Shown: positions 15,574 to 24,986, numbered from the stretch's first letter. The stretch is DNA of 64,000 nt from Pseudozobellia sp. WGM2 (GCF_017810075.1 NZ_JADNYK010000004.1:1-64000); one strand, 5' to 3'. Notes: generated from the letters alone by a model not told the origin. Translations and numbers: made by a program.

Positions 15574-16485
15574 ATGGCATTATTTAAAATAAAACATCAA
15601 CTTGAATACATAAAAGAAATGCCTTTTAGATTAGAGAAAGAGATTCAAGTCTTAACAGAGCATAACTTAAAAGCAGTTTTCGGGCTTGACTTTGTAAAAT
15701 CTGAATTTGCACTCAATAATTTCAGAATTGACACATTGGCGTTTGATAAAGAAGCAAACGCTTTTGTAATCATCGAATACAAACGTGACAAAAACTTTAG
15801 CGTAATCGACCAAGGATATGCCTACTTATCTTTAATGCTAAACAACAAAGCTGATTTTATTCTTGAATTCAATGAAAATTTAGATAAAACTTTAAAACGA
15901 AATGACGTTGATTGGTCTCAATCAAGAGTTCTATTTGTCTCGTCAGCTTTTACTAATTACCAGAGGGAAGCCATCAACTTCAAAGATTTGCCAATTGAAT
16001 TGTGGGAAATAAAAAGGTTTGAAAACGAAACAGTTTTTTTTGACCAAATTCAAAAAGCAGGTGCTCAGGAAAGCATTAAAACAATCTCTAAAACAGATAA
16101 TACAATTGACAATGTCGCTAAAGAAATAAAGGTTTATTCAGAGCAGGAGCATTTAGAAAATGTAACTGAGGAAATAAAGGAGCTTTATGAAAAACTTAAA
16201 AGTGCAATACTGAATTTCGACAACATTGAAGTTAAGCCTAAAAAGAAATATATAGCCTTTGTTTCAGGGCGTAATGTAATTGATATTCACCCTCAACGAA
16301 AAGCACTAAAAATGTGGCTGAATATGAATATTGGCGAACTTGATGACCCAAAAAACTTAATGAGAGATGTTTCGACAACAGGACATTGGGGAAATGGAGA
16401 TTACGAACTACAAATTAACTCTGATGATGATTTGGAATACATTTTAAGTCTTGTGAAACAGTCAATTAAGAAGAATAAAAAATAA
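15574..16485 (+). CDS. PD-(D/E)XK-nuclease-like protein with C-terminal DUF5655 domain
   Basis: 303 residues. The N-terminal part (about 20-130) fits a PD-(D/E)XK fold: NNFRIDTLAFD supplies an Asp (about residue 53) and FVIIEYKRDKN supplies ExK (Glu69, Lys71), followed by the helix VIDQGYAYLSLML. The C-terminal about 120 residues match the DUF5655 domain pattern (LYEKLKSAILNFDNIEVKPKKKYIAF, then HWGNGDYELQINSDDDLEYI). This combination is often labelled 'predicted transport protein', which nothing here supports. A nuclease role, perhaps in defence given the neighbouring putAbiC and IS110, is inference. Confidence 0.7.
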   Translation: MALFKIKHQLEYIKEMPFRLEKEIQVLTEHNLKAVFGLDFVKSEFALNNFRIDTLAFDKEANAFVIIEYKRDKNFSVIDQGYAYLSLMLNNKADFILEFNENLDKTLKRNDVDWSQSRVLFVSSAFTNYQREAINFKDLPIELWEIKRFENETVFFDQIQKAGAQESIKTISKTDNTIDNVAKEIKVYSEQEHLENVTEEIKELYEKLKSAILNFDNIEVKPKKKYIAFVSGRNVIDIHPQRKALKMWLNMNIGELDDPKNLMRDVSTTGHWGNGDYELQINSDDDLEYILSLVKQSIKKNKK

Positions 16486-16616
16486 CGAAATGTCAACAAT
16501 TAGTATATTGCAATGCTCACTCCGATATGCTACGATACCATCACGGAACGTTACCTAATTTCTAAATTTCACACCCACCCCAAACAACTATATTGAAATA
16601 GTAAGAAAAACCCCAA

Positions 16617-17693
16617 ATGACCACCACCAAGGCTATAAAAAACAATTGGGCGTTACTACGTTTTAGTATCCTGTTTATCTCATTTGCGCAACGTGAAGTC
16701 TCAGCGCAAACTTTTGATGTTATCATCGATACCGACCTTGGTGGTGATCCAGATGATATTCAATCCTTATTCAGGGCGGTACACTATAGCGATGTCCTTA
16801 AAATAAAAGGCATTATATCTACCCCAAATACCGATATTGAACTTCACCCTTGGGATACTGTTCCGCATACGATCCTAATTAAAGATTGGATAAAACGAAT
16901 AGATGTCGACCAACTTCGAACAAACGGTTATAACGATTTAATGACCGAAAGCGAACTACTTTCGCTCGTAAAAGCGGGATCGAACAAACCGGGCAATCCC
17001 TCAACAGCAAAAAGCAGTGAAGGCTCACAATGGATCGTTGATATTGCCAAAAACTACACCAAAGAAAACCCATTGTACATACTGGTTTGGGGCAGCATGA
17101 CCACCACGGCACAAGCCCTATTTGACGCACCCGATATTGCCGGTAACATTAGAATGTATTATATAAGTTCATCGAATACCTTACATGACCCTGCAAGTAG
17201 AGATTTTGTATTTGAATTTATGCAAAATCAATACCCAGAACTGTGGTGGATAGAGAATGGAATACTTCCCAAGGGTACCCATGAAACGTTTCGCGGCGTC
17301 TATCAATCGGGTATACAAGACGGGGAATGGGGTTATACGAGGTTTACGGCGGCCAATATCCGCAATCACGGCTCTACCCATAACGGCTTATTTAAAGAGA
17401 AGTGCGGTGATGTATTTCCGTTGGCCAACTATCCAAAGCATAGCCTAAAAGAAGGCGATAGTCCGTCCATCTTGTATCTCATAGCTCCCGTAATCGGGCA
17501 GCTGGGTAATGTGAACGACCCAACACAAGAAAGCTGGGGCGGGCAATTTAGACATTTCAATAAAGACCGCTATCCAAACTATTATGTCGATTTAGACAAA
17601 TCACCCGAAGAATGCCAATATACCATCGGAAAATGGCGGTATGACGTGATGAATGATTGGAAACTAAGATGGGACCGTTACGATACTAATTAA
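16617..17693 (+). CDS. Exported DUF1593 nucleoside-hydrolase-like protein
   Basis: 358 residues with an N-terminal signal peptide (hydrophobic LLRFSILFISFA, cleavage near residue 30 after VSAQ). The first strand carries DVIIDTDLGGDPDDIQSL (about 34-51), the Asp-rich calcium-binding motif of inosine-uridine nucleoside hydrolases. The rest (VWGSMTTTAQALFDAP, DGEWGYTRFT, SWGGQFRHFN) is typical of DUF1593 proteins found with polysaccharide-degrading genes in Bacteroidota. The probable activity is hydrolysis of a sugar derivative in the periplasm; the substrate is unknown. A GH43 gene follows in the same orientation (219-bp gap). Confidence 0.82.
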   Translation: MTTTKAIKNNWALLRFSILFISFAQREVSAQTFDVIIDTDLGGDPDDIQSLFRAVHYSDVLKIKGIISTPNTDIELHPWDTVPHTILIKDWIKRIDVDQLRTNGYNDLMTESELLSLVKAGSNKPGNPSTAKSSEGSQWIVDIAKNYTKENPLYILVWGSMTTTAQALFDAPDIAGNIRMYYISSSNTLHDPASRDFVFEFMQNQYPELWWIENGILPKGTHETFRGVYQSGIQDGEWGYTRFTAANIRNHGSTHNGLFKEKCGDVFPLANYPKHSLKEGDSPSILYLIAPVIGQLGNVNDPTQESWGGQFRHFNKDRYPNYYVDLDKSPEECQYTIGKWRYDVMNDWKLRWDRYDTN

Positions 17694-17912
17694 CGAATAG
17701 ATCACTACCATCTACATAGCGGCTATAGCGATTCGTACTCGTAAAGTGGTGCTACGATTTCTTCAAAGCAGTAGCTGCTAAATAGCTAAAAATTAGAATA
17801 TTTGGCAGATAGCGTTAATTTACTAAATTTGATAACTTACAATAAGTGTTAATGTTACACAGTAAAGACATACTTCTACCCCGCAGTTCATTAACACCTT
17901 AAAAATCGCTAA

Positions 17913-18896
17913 ATGATGATCGCTATTAATGGTAAACAATTGCTTTTTACGGCCTGTTTGGTATTGACCACAACTGTAGGGTTGTCACAAAACCCATTAA
18001 ATTTTGGAGAAGGAATGCTTTCTGCCGACCCCTCTGCCCATGTATGGGAAGACGGTAGGTTGTATGTATATGCATCACACGATGAGCCTTGCCAAGAAGA
18101 TTTTTGGATGAAAGATTGGCGTGTATTCTCTACTGACGATTTGGTGAATTGGACGGATCATGGCGCCATTATGAACGTAAGTGATATTTCATGGGCCGAT
18201 AATTATGCCTGGGCACCAGATGCCGCGTTCAAAGACGGGAAGTATTACTTCTGTTTTCCGGCCGGTACGGGGTTTAAAGACCGTGTAAACCCTGAGAACA
18301 GCACCAAGTGGATGGGCATAGGAATTGGAGTAAGCGACTCCCCTACGGGTCCGTTTGAAGACCATATAGGCGCACCATTATGGACAGAGCCTTATGCCAA
18401 TGACCCTTGCCTATTTATCGATGATGACGGCACACCTTACTTGTATGTACATGCCATGGGAGCAGATTACAAGGTGATTGAGCTTACCGACGACATGAAG
18501 GCGGTAAAAGGAGATTTTGAAAAAATGGATATGGGCGGATATGAGCCAAAAATGGAAGGTCCGTTTGTTTTCAAGAGAAACGGTAAATACTACTATACCA
18601 TTGCCGAGAATAACAGAGATCTATCATATTACATGTCAGATAGCCCAAAAGGACCATGGACGTATAAAGGTATTTTTATGAAGCAAGAGCATGATAGTAA
18701 CAACCATGCCTCTATGGTAGAGTACAAAGGCCAATGGATGCTTTTTTATCACAAATGGTACGAGAACAACAGCGGTTGTGAAGACCAAAAATTAGAACGG
18801 AAAATAAATGCCGAATACCTGTACTTTAATAAAGACGGTACTATTAAACCTCTAAAAAGAACGGAAAAAGGGCTTACGGCCAAGTATAAAAAATAG
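17913..18896 (+). CDS. Glycoside hydrolase family 43-like enzyme, exported
   Basis: 327 residues with a signal peptide to about residue 25. The five-bladed propeller of GH43 is indicated by the acid trio in its usual contexts: SADPSAHVWEDGRLYVYAS (catalytic base Asp39), YANDPCLFIDDDGTPYLY (Asp164, pKa modulator) and KMEGPFVFKRNGKYYY (Glu215, acid). Single-domain length fits a simple GH43 without the C-terminal beta sandwich. The family includes arabinofuranosidases, xylosidases and galactosidases; specificity is not readable. It probably works with the DUF1593 protein on plant or algal glycans. A strong terminator follows. Confidence 0.9.
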   Translation: MMIAINGKQLLFTACLVLTTTVGLSQNPLNFGEGMLSADPSAHVWEDGRLYVYASHDEPCQEDFWMKDWRVFSTDDLVNWTDHGAIMNVSDISWADNYAWAPDAAFKDGKYYFCFPAGTGFKDRVNPENSTKWMGIGIGVSDSPTGPFEDHIGAPLWTEPYANDPCLFIDDDGTPYLYVHAMGADYKVIELTDDMKAVKGDFEKMDMGGYEPKMEGPFVFKRNGKYYYTIAENNRDLSYYMSDSPKGPWTYKGIFMKQEHDSNNHASMVEYKGQWMLFYHKWYENNSGCEDQKLERKINAEYLYFNKDGTIKPLKRTEKGLTAKYKK

Positions 18897-18927
18897 AGTA
18901 GTACTTTACTCCAACCATTTATATTCA

Positions 18928-18962
18928 AACTGTAATCAACTTCAAACGATTACAGTTTTTTT
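18928..18962 (+). terminator. Rho-independent terminator after GH43
   Basis: AACTGTAATC (18928-18937) pairs with GATTACAGTT (18948-18957), followed by a T tract. Confidence 0.85.
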
Positions 18963-19141
18963 ATGTAATTTACCCTTTTCTAAGCTTGACCTCCCCCCGA
19001 GATTAGGTTCGATTATATCACCAAATTGTTTCAAGTCTGAATTGTGGAAATTCATCGAAAATGTAATTTTTGAAAAGTTTCCTTCCCTCCCCTTCTACTA
19101 GCAATTTAGAGAACCGTTACATCCAACTAAAACTAAAAAGT

Positions 19142-20320
19142 ATGCGTACTTTAATGAATACGATCACAACACTGACCTCTTCAATTTTGCTCATCGTATT
19201 GGTATTTGGTTGTAACTCAAAAAACAAAAAATCTGTTGAAAGTACTCAAAACGCTGCTTCTCAAAATGTACTTTCCCCGGTAATCGATTCTATTCATTCA
19301 GAGATACATAATGGAGATTTTGGATTGATCGACCGTTTTATGGTCACACAAAATGAAGCGGTATTGGCCGATTTTAAATATGAGCAAGATTATGAAACCA
19401 TTGTTCAAGAATATGATACCACCCATCATCAATACAATTTCAACAGTGTAGAGTGGCACCCCTATTACAAAGAAACCGAATTGCACACGCTACAGTCCGT
19501 CACTAAAAGCATTACGGCTATCCTATTTGGCATTGCATTAGATGCTAATCCCGATTATTCCGTCACAGATAAAGCTATGCCACTCTTAACCAATGAAGAG
19601 GATACTATTCGAGATGCACGAAAGGAAAAAATAACTATTGAAGATTTATTGACCATGCGGAGTGGTTTAAAGTGGAATGAGGAAACTGACCACAACGACA
19701 CTACCAATGACTGTTTTAGACTAGAAGCTAGTGACCACTGGATAGATTATGTTTTAAGCAGGCCTATGGATACATTACCAGGTTCAAAATTTGTATATAA
19801 CGGTGGCGGCACCGTTCTGTTAGGAAAAATCATAAGAACTATTACAGATAAACGAATTGACAAATGGGCTGAAGAAAAATTATTTGGGCCACTTGGCATT
19901 ACCGAATACTATTGGAAAGAAACTCCCGATGGAGAAATCGATACGGAGGGCGGCCTATATCTTAAGGCAGAAGACCTGGCCAAAATAGGGTCGTTATTGT
20001 TAAATAAAGGGAAATGGAACCATACACAAATTGTTTCTGAAAATTGGTTCACAACATCCACGAGCCCTATAGTAAAAGGGGTTAAACCCCACTGGGGCAA
20101 TAAGACAGGGTATGGCTATCAATGGTGGATTCCCGAATACAACGATGATGGCAAACCCAATATTTACGCAGGCAACGGTTATAGTGGGCAGTATTTGATG
20201 ATGAATCCGAAATACAATTTAATAGTCGTCTTTAATGGTTGGAATATTAATGATCAGCCAAAAAAGTCAACTTGGCGGGTTTTGCAAGACCGAATACTGC
20301 CGGCGCTTGAGAATAAATAA
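19142..20320 (+). CDS. Serine beta-lactamase/PBP-like hydrolase, lipoprotein
   Basis: 392 residues from ATG 19142, preferred over a TTG at 19070 because it starts a lipoprotein signal with Cys24 in LVFGC. The beta-lactamase (class C/transpeptidase-like) fold is shown by SVTK at residues 119-122 (catalytic SxxK), YNG at 219-221 (the YxN position) and a C-terminal GNGYSGQY segment in the HxG/KTG position. LLTMRSGLKWNEE and YGYQWWIPE are typical of the esterase-type family. It may be an esterase or peptidase rather than an antibiotic-resistance enzyme. It is transcribed alone. Confidence 0.85.
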   Translation: MRTLMNTITTLTSSILLIVLVFGCNSKNKKSVESTQNAASQNVLSPVIDSIHSEIHNGDFGLIDRFMVTQNEAVLADFKYEQDYETIVQEYDTTHHQYNFNSVEWHPYYKETELHTLQSVTKSITAILFGIALDANPDYSVTDKAMPLLTNEEDTIRDARKEKITIEDLLTMRSGLKWNEETDHNDTTNDCFRLEASDHWIDYVLSRPMDTLPGSKFVYNGGGTVLLGKIIRTITDKRIDKWAEEKLFGPLGITEYYWKETPDGEIDTEGGLYLKAEDLAKIGSLLLNKGKWNHTQIVSENWFTTSTSPIVKGVKPHWGNKTGYGYQWWIPEYNDDGKPNIYAGNGYSGQYLMMNPKYNLIVVFNGWNINDQPKKSTWRVLQDRILPALENK

Positions 20321-20627
20321 CTTGGTATACGGGTAAGTTTATAATTCGTTGATATTTACATTAGTTTAAGTCTTCCACACTATAATATGCACCATGTAAA
20401 GCAATGCCAATTTGAACTAAAATTCTGAATAATTATTTCTTCCACTCTTGGTATGACGTCTATATTTTCCACTGAATTCATAAAAAAATAGGACCCGTAC
20501 GGTAATAACCGAATACTATCATCATTATATCTTCGTTGATAAAAAAGATTCAAGTTGTGCATTTAACGTAATAATTAAGCTATCTGAAAATTATACTTAA
20601 AACTAAACCCCTTGGCACTCATTAGAT
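20321..20627. other. Gene-free stretch
   Basis: 307 bp. A 60-codon minus-strand frame (20380-20562) with the phrase SYFFMNSVENIDVIPRVEEI could be a gene fragment, but it has no recognisable family and I do not call it. Confidence 0.3.
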
Positions 20628-21257
20628 ATGAGATATTTAATTTCTGTATTAATTTTATTCATTAACTGTTCTAATATAAATGAAATGAAAATCGAATTAG
20701 AAAAACTTGATAGTCATTTGAGAGAAAAGCGTCCAGACTATTATAGTAAGCTCCAAAAGCCTTTATCTGAAGCGCAAATTTCAGCTTTAGAAGCTGAATT
20801 TGATACGAAGTTGCCCAATGATGTAAAAGAACTCTATTTATGGAAAAACGGGCAAGCATCTGACTGCTACGTAGCCTTGGTAAATAATTCATTGTTCGAG
20901 CCATTAGAACAAGTCTTAGCAACAAATAAAGAATTTACCGAGATGATAGGCTATGATTTTACTATTGAAAATTGGTGGAACAAAAACTGGCTACCCATTT
21001 TAGGTAACGGTGGCGGCAGTTATATCTGCTATGATCTAGAAGGTATATTTACTGGAGAAAAAGGACAATTGGTAGAATATTGGAATGAATATAATGACAG
21101 GCCCGTAATCGCGCCAAGTCTTACGGATTTTATAAAAAAGATGAATCAATATTATGACGAAACACCTGCCGAAGAATTTGATGAGTTTTTTGATCTTAGT
21201 GATGACATATCTGATTGGAGAAAGGAATTTATTGTAGACCAACCCATAAAAAAATAG
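20628..21257 (+). CDS. SMI1/KNR4-family protein, putative lipoprotein
   Basis: 209 residues. The short hydrophobic N-terminus MRYLISVLILFINC ends in Cys14, a probable lipobox. The SMI1/KNR4 (SUKH) domain is recognisable from PLSEAQISALEAEFDTKLPNDVKELYLWKNGQ (about residues 45-76), NWLPILGNGGGSYICYDLEG and a C-terminal SLTDFIKKM helix. SUKH proteins are best known as immunity proteins against polymorphic toxins; a membrane-anchored exported form is less usual. It heads a likely operon with the next two genes (gaps 30 and 26 bp). Confidence 0.82.
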   Translation: MRYLISVLILFINCSNINEMKIELEKLDSHLREKRPDYYSKLQKPLSEAQISALEAEFDTKLPNDVKELYLWKNGQASDCYVALVNNSLFEPLEQVLATNKEFTEMIGYDFTIENWWNKNWLPILGNGGGSYICYDLEGIFTGEKGQLVEYWNEYNDRPVIAPSLTDFIKKMNQYYDETPAEEFDEFFDLSDDISDWRKEFIVDQPIKK

Positions 21258-21287
21258 ATGTTTCCAAACATTTGAAGCAATTGAAAA

Positions 21288-22484
21288 ATGAAATATGCAT
21301 CAATTCTGTTTTTGTTAATCGTAACAACTAATTGCACAAATAAAATGGATATAAAATCAATACCGTATAACAATCAATTAAAAAAATTACAGCTTACCGA
21401 TATTCCGTTCAATACAGTGGTTTTGACTGAAATTCCTGAACCTTTTTACACTGATTATTCGCACCATAAAAATGAAATTGCCCGAAATCATAAATCATTC
21501 GATACCCAAGAGTTCAAATCTTTATTGTTAGAACAATTGTCGGAAAAACTTGGCGAGAATGTGGTGCGACTATTGTTCATTACCCCAAAAGAAACAGGGC
21601 TGCCCTACGATGCGTTTGCCTATTTATCGAATAAAGAAATTGTAGCCCTGCATATTGATAAAAATTTGAATTTAGACCAATGGATGAGCATTGTACTTGA
21701 AAGACAATATAAAAATCTTGAAAGGGATAAATTAAAGGGGCTGTTTGAAAGTCAACCAGAGTTAAATCCGAATCCACAATTTATGTTGACCTTAGGTAAA
21801 GGTGAATTTTCAAAAAAGATGGTGAATTCTGGAATGTTAGTAGATGAACGCCCGTATGAAAATACCGGAGCCTACCTGCACAAAAGGGCACCCGAACAAT
21901 ACAACGAGGCAAAGATTGCCAAAGAAAAGCAGCACTACATTAAAAAATACATTGATACCAGTGGCGCTAGCATTAACTCCGACCAATTGTCACAATTGTT
22001 CAACGAATTTCTTACTACTAAAAGTTTAAGTCCAAACCCAGCACAAAACAACGAAAGCGTTTATAGTGAGTTTGAATCTTTGGCAAATTATAAATATCCG
22101 GAGGAACTAAAAGTACTATTAAACCACCATAACGGTATTGAAAACACAGGCTTTTTATCTGCTGAGCAAATACTTGCCGAATGGAAGAATTGGAAAACCA
22201 TTTTCGACGACCCCAATTGGAGGTTGGCCGATTTAACGGGTAACAACCACCCTGATGGCAGAAAAACCATAGGCATGTACACCAACCCTTATTGGGTGCC
22301 ATTTTTGAGTACATCAGGCGGAAATTTCATTGCCATAGATTATGCCCCGGGCAGTAAGGGTACATCGGGCCAAATTATTGCATTTGGTGCCGATGAAATA
22401 AAAATTCGCTTTATCGCCGAAAACATGGAAGACTTCTTACGGCAATTTATAAATGGTGATAAAGTTTTAAATAACGGATTTTAG
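21288..22484 (+). CDS. Lipoprotein with C-terminal SMI1/KNR4-like domain
   Basis: 398 residues. The signal MKYASILFLLIVTTNC gives lipidated Cys16. The first about 220 residues contain a DUF-like helical region (KLGENVVRLLFITPKETGLPYDAF, DEWMSIVLERQYK-type segments) that I do not recognise. The C-terminal about 135 residues have the SUKH pattern: FESLANYKYPEELKVLLNHHNGIE, ILAEWKNWK, WVPFLSTSGGNFIAIDY and EDFLRQFI. It is a paralogue in domain terms of the preceding gene and likely cotranscribed with it. The function is unknown. Confidence 0.75.
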   Translation: MKYASILFLLIVTTNCTNKMDIKSIPYNNQLKKLQLTDIPFNTVVLTEIPEPFYTDYSHHKNEIARNHKSFDTQEFKSLLLEQLSEKLGENVVRLLFITPKETGLPYDAFAYLSNKEIVALHIDKNLNLDQWMSIVLERQYKNLERDKLKGLFESQPELNPNPQFMLTLGKGEFSKKMVNSGMLVDERPYENTGAYLHKRAPEQYNEAKIAKEKQHYIKKYIDTSGASINSDQLSQLFNEFLTTKSLSPNPAQNNESVYSEFESLANYKYPEELKVLLNHHNGIENTGFLSAEQILAEWKNWKTIFDDPNWRLADLTGNNHPDGRKTIGMYTNPYWVPFLSTSGGNFIAIDYAPGSKGTSGQIIAFGADEIKIRFIAENMEDFLRQFINGDKVLNNGF

Positions 22485-22510
22485 ATTATCAATTCTATAA
22501 CACATAATTC

Positions 22511-23785
22511 ATGTTCTGGAAAAGCAAAACAAAACTACCTGCAGAAAAAAGCATTACATATATTCAGCATAATATCTTTTTTATTGAACGGCTTATAGGT
22601 ACAGAAAATTTTACAAGCTTCCCGTTGATAAATCCCAATGAATTTCTATTGGATTTTGATGGCACCAAGGAAGGGGCTCTGTTGCTTTTTAAAAAAATAA
22701 TTGCCGTTTTAGGGCTAGAGGAAATAGCGTTCAAACTAGATTTTCATTGGGAAAAACCAGTAAAATCTAAACTCCACGAAGGTATTATAGATTTAGCCAG
22801 TTTATACCAGAAAGAGAAACTTACTTTAGGCACTTATAAGGCAGAGAAAGAAAAATATATTGTTTCTATAGAAATGTCGTTGCTCAAGAATGCCCATATT
22901 CTTGTTTATACAATGGCGCATGAGCTATCACACTACATCTTACTTACACAAAAGAAACTTTTCTACAATGATGAAAAGCTTACCGATTTAATGACCATGG
23001 TCTACGGTTTCGGAAATTTCTGGTTGAATTCACAAAACTGGAAAGCTAATTCTTTAGACCATACGATGGGGTATTTTACGAAAGAAGATGGGGCCTATGC
23101 CATGGCTTTTCTCTTGAACTATAGAAATGTACCGATAACAGCTTTGCACGGTTTAGATAAGTCTGCCCACAAGCTATTGAACGACTACGGTCAAGCCATA
23201 GAAAAATCAGATGTTAAGGCAATGGGGGATAAAAACCACTTTACCGATGCTGAAATCAACACCAGGTTGACCGCCCCTTTGATTGATTACCTATGTGATA
23301 TTCTAAATGATGAATTGTTAGACTATTCGTATACCGATGGGGTTTTAGCGCATATTATGCTTTACAATGACTACGTAAAAAAAGGCAAGGGAAAACTGTT
23401 TTCTAAAAGAAGAACTGATGTTATAACAGCTATAAACAATGAAATACACAAATACATAGATCTAACTTTAGAAGAACAAACTTTAGTAAATGGTGCTTTT
23501 AAGATTTTTGACTTATATGGTAACAAGCCGCTTTCGGAAAGTTCTTTTAACGATATTAAAGTAACATGGAAACAAAATCTGGAAAGCAGAAATGAAATGC
23601 TAGAAGAAATTTTAGAGCATATTGAAATCACAAAAAAACTAGATCCACAATTAATGCACCCGCTACGAAAAGAGCTGTGCCATAAACTTATCCCCTATTT
23701 AGAAATGAAAATTGTTGACGAATACGGAGCTGAATATTTGCAACCATCGCTGAACAAATCAAAGGGCCTGTATGCTAATCAATAG
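22511..23785 (+). CDS. HExxH zincin-like protein of unknown family
   Basis: 424 residues, no signal peptide. MAHELSH places a zinc-peptidase motif at His137-Glu138-x-x-His141. It is followed 14-18 residues later by DEKLTDLMTMVYGFG (Glu155, Asp159), a plausible third ligand as in gluzincins. The long C-terminal part is helical and charged. Full protease activity is inferred from the motif alone. The gene is 26 bp downstream of the second SUKH lipoprotein gene, so the three probably form one operon. Confidence 0.68.
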   Translation: MFWKSKTKLPAEKSITYIQHNIFFIERLIGTENFTSFPLINPNEFLLDFDGTKEGALLLFKKIIAVLGLEEIAFKLDFHWEKPVKSKLHEGIIDLASLYQKEKLTLGTYKAEKEKYIVSIEMSLLKNAHILVYTMAHELSHYILLTQKKLFYNDEKLTDLMTMVYGFGNFWLNSQNWKANSLDHTMGYFTKEDGAYAMAFLLNYRNVPITALHGLDKSAHKLLNDYGQAIEKSDVKAMGDKNHFTDAEINTRLTAPLIDYLCDILNDELLDYSYTDGVLAHIMLYNDYVKKGKGKLFSKRRTDVITAINNEIHKYIDLTLEEQTLVNGAFKIFDLYGNKPLSESSFNDIKVTWKQNLESRNEMLEEILEHIEITKKLDPQLMHPLRKELCHKLIPYLEMKIVDEYGAEYLQPSLNKSKGLYANQ

Positions 23786-24122
23786 CCGTTTTTAGAAAAA
23801 TGGCATTTCCCCCGCCCTGACCGCTATGCGCTCCGTAATCCTCTTTTAGTATTCGCTAGGTTAGTGCTCGCCACTCTTGAGCCAAGACCACTGACCCTAT
23901 AAATTTATCTGCATATTTCTATGCCACAAGCCAAAAAATTATAAAGAACCCTTTTTTCATATCACGGGCTACATAGTCAAGCACCAAGACTCGCATAGCT
24001 TATTAACCCGCAGATTTACACAGGTATGGATAATTGATTTTCAAATTTTAAAAATGTAAATTATTCGTCATGCGAAAAGTTGGAATCCGGTCTTAACGAT
24101 ACAAAACATCGCTCACCTCAAA
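23786..24122. other. Gene-free stretch between convergent genes
   Basis: 337 bp with no supportable ORF and no clear T-tract hairpin. Confidence 0.4.
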
Positions 24123-24497
24123 TCAGGTACGATTAGAGCTTACTATCTCCGAATTTGCCCCAAATATTTTTTTTCTATGATTGACCCCCCAATTATATAA
24201 TTCAAAAATCACTTTTTCCAATGTTTTGGAATGCTCTGTGGGCCTATATTCTGTTCTTACCGGAAAACCGTTTAAAATAGTTCTGGTAATTAACTGATTT
24301 TCTTCCATATCTTTCAATTCCTTTGACAGTACTTTAGTACTTAGTTTTGGAATACTACGTTCAATTTCCCTAAAGTGTTTATTTCCTTCCCAAATTGAAA
24401 TTAAGATTAAAAGTTTCCATTTACCACCTATTACATCTAATGTATCTCGTACAGGTAATAAAGCAGACATACATTCCTTATGCTCTTTCTTTTTCAA
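24123..24497 (-). CDS. HxlR-family transcriptional regulator
   Basis: 124 residues. The winged-helix HxlR signature is clear: Cys9, then PVRDTLDVIGGKWKLLILISIWEG (about 16-39), HFREIERSIPKLSTKVLSKELKDMEE and a beta-wing RTEYRPTEHSKTLEKVI. The conserved N-terminal Cys is the redox- or electrophile-sensing residue in several HxlR proteins. Divergent from a DoxX gene 111 bp away; the intergenic region carries three direct copies of a TTACC..GGTAA palindrome spaced exactly 18 bp. It probably regulates itself and doxX. Confidence 0.92.
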   Translation of the reverse strand: MKKKEHKECMSALLPVRDTLDVIGGKWKLLILISIWEGNKHFREIERSIPKLSTKVLSKELKDMEENQLITRTILNGFPVRTEYRPTEHSKTLEKVIFELYNWGVNHRKKIFGANSEIVSSNRT

Positions 24498-24511
24498 TGC
24501 TATGGAGTTTT

Positions 24512-24565
24512 GATTACCTCAAGGTAACTGATTACCTCAGGGTATCTGATTACCATTGGTAATCA
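24512..24565. promoter_or_regulatory. Three phased HxlR operators
   Basis: GATTACC begins at 24512, 24530 and 24548, an exact 18-bp spacing. Each copy is a palindrome: TTACCTCAAGGTAA, TTACCTCAGGGTAT and TTACCATTGGTAA. The array lies between the divergent hxlR and doxX starts. Binding by the HxlR protein is inferred. Confidence 0.7.
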
Positions 24566-24573
24566 AAATTAGT

Positions 24574-24581
24574 TAATTTTG
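24574..24581 (+). promoter_or_regulatory. -7 promoter element for doxX
   Basis: TAATTTTG fits the Bacteroidota TAnnTTTG box, 27 bp before the start codon and just after the third operator. A TTG at 24556-24558 (15-bp spacer) overlaps the third operator, so a bound regulator would block it. Confidence 0.5.
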
Positions 24582-24608
24582 GCGTATTATTAATGAAAAC
24601 GATTTAAA

Positions 24609-24986
24609 ATGAAAAACAAGGTTCTCACAGTTTTATGTATTCTATTCGGGTTAATGATGATTAATTCTGGTCTAAACAAATTCTTCAATTATATGCCAAT
24701 GCCGGAAATGTCTGAAGAAATGATGCAAATAATGGGCGGATTTATGACCATAAAATGGATTTTTCCACTTGTGGCAATTGTAGAAATTATTGGTGGAGTA
24801 TTAATTGCAATTCCGAAAAAAAGAGCATTGGGTGCAATTGTAATTCTTCCAGTTATGATAGGGATCTTTGTGCATCATTTAGTGCACGATATGGCAGGTA
24901 TTGCAATAGCAGCAATTTTATTAGCTATTAATATTTGGGCAATTATTGCCAATTGGGATAAATACAGACCAATTATAGAAAATTAG
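24609..24986 (+). CDS. DoxX-family membrane protein
   Basis: 125 residues with four hydrophobic segments (about 4-22, 50-68, 74-92, 96-114) and the DoxX phrase MMINSGLNKFFNY near the start and AIVEIIGGVLIAIP in the middle. DoxX proteins are poorly understood inner-membrane proteins linked to redox and thiol stress. The divergent HxlR regulator with its phased operators supports inducible expression. Confidence 0.85.
   Translation: MKNKVLTVLCILFGLMMINSGLNKFFNYMPMPEMSEEMMQIMGGFMTIKWIFPLVAIVEIIGGVLIAIPKKRALGAIVILPVMIGIFVHHLVHDMAGIAIAAILLAINIWAIIANWDKYRPIIEN

Noticed and set aside
20380-20562. 60-codon minus-strand ORF in a gap
   Set aside because: Plausible-looking C-terminal sequence but no family, no RBS and no support from context; mentioned in the gap entry only.
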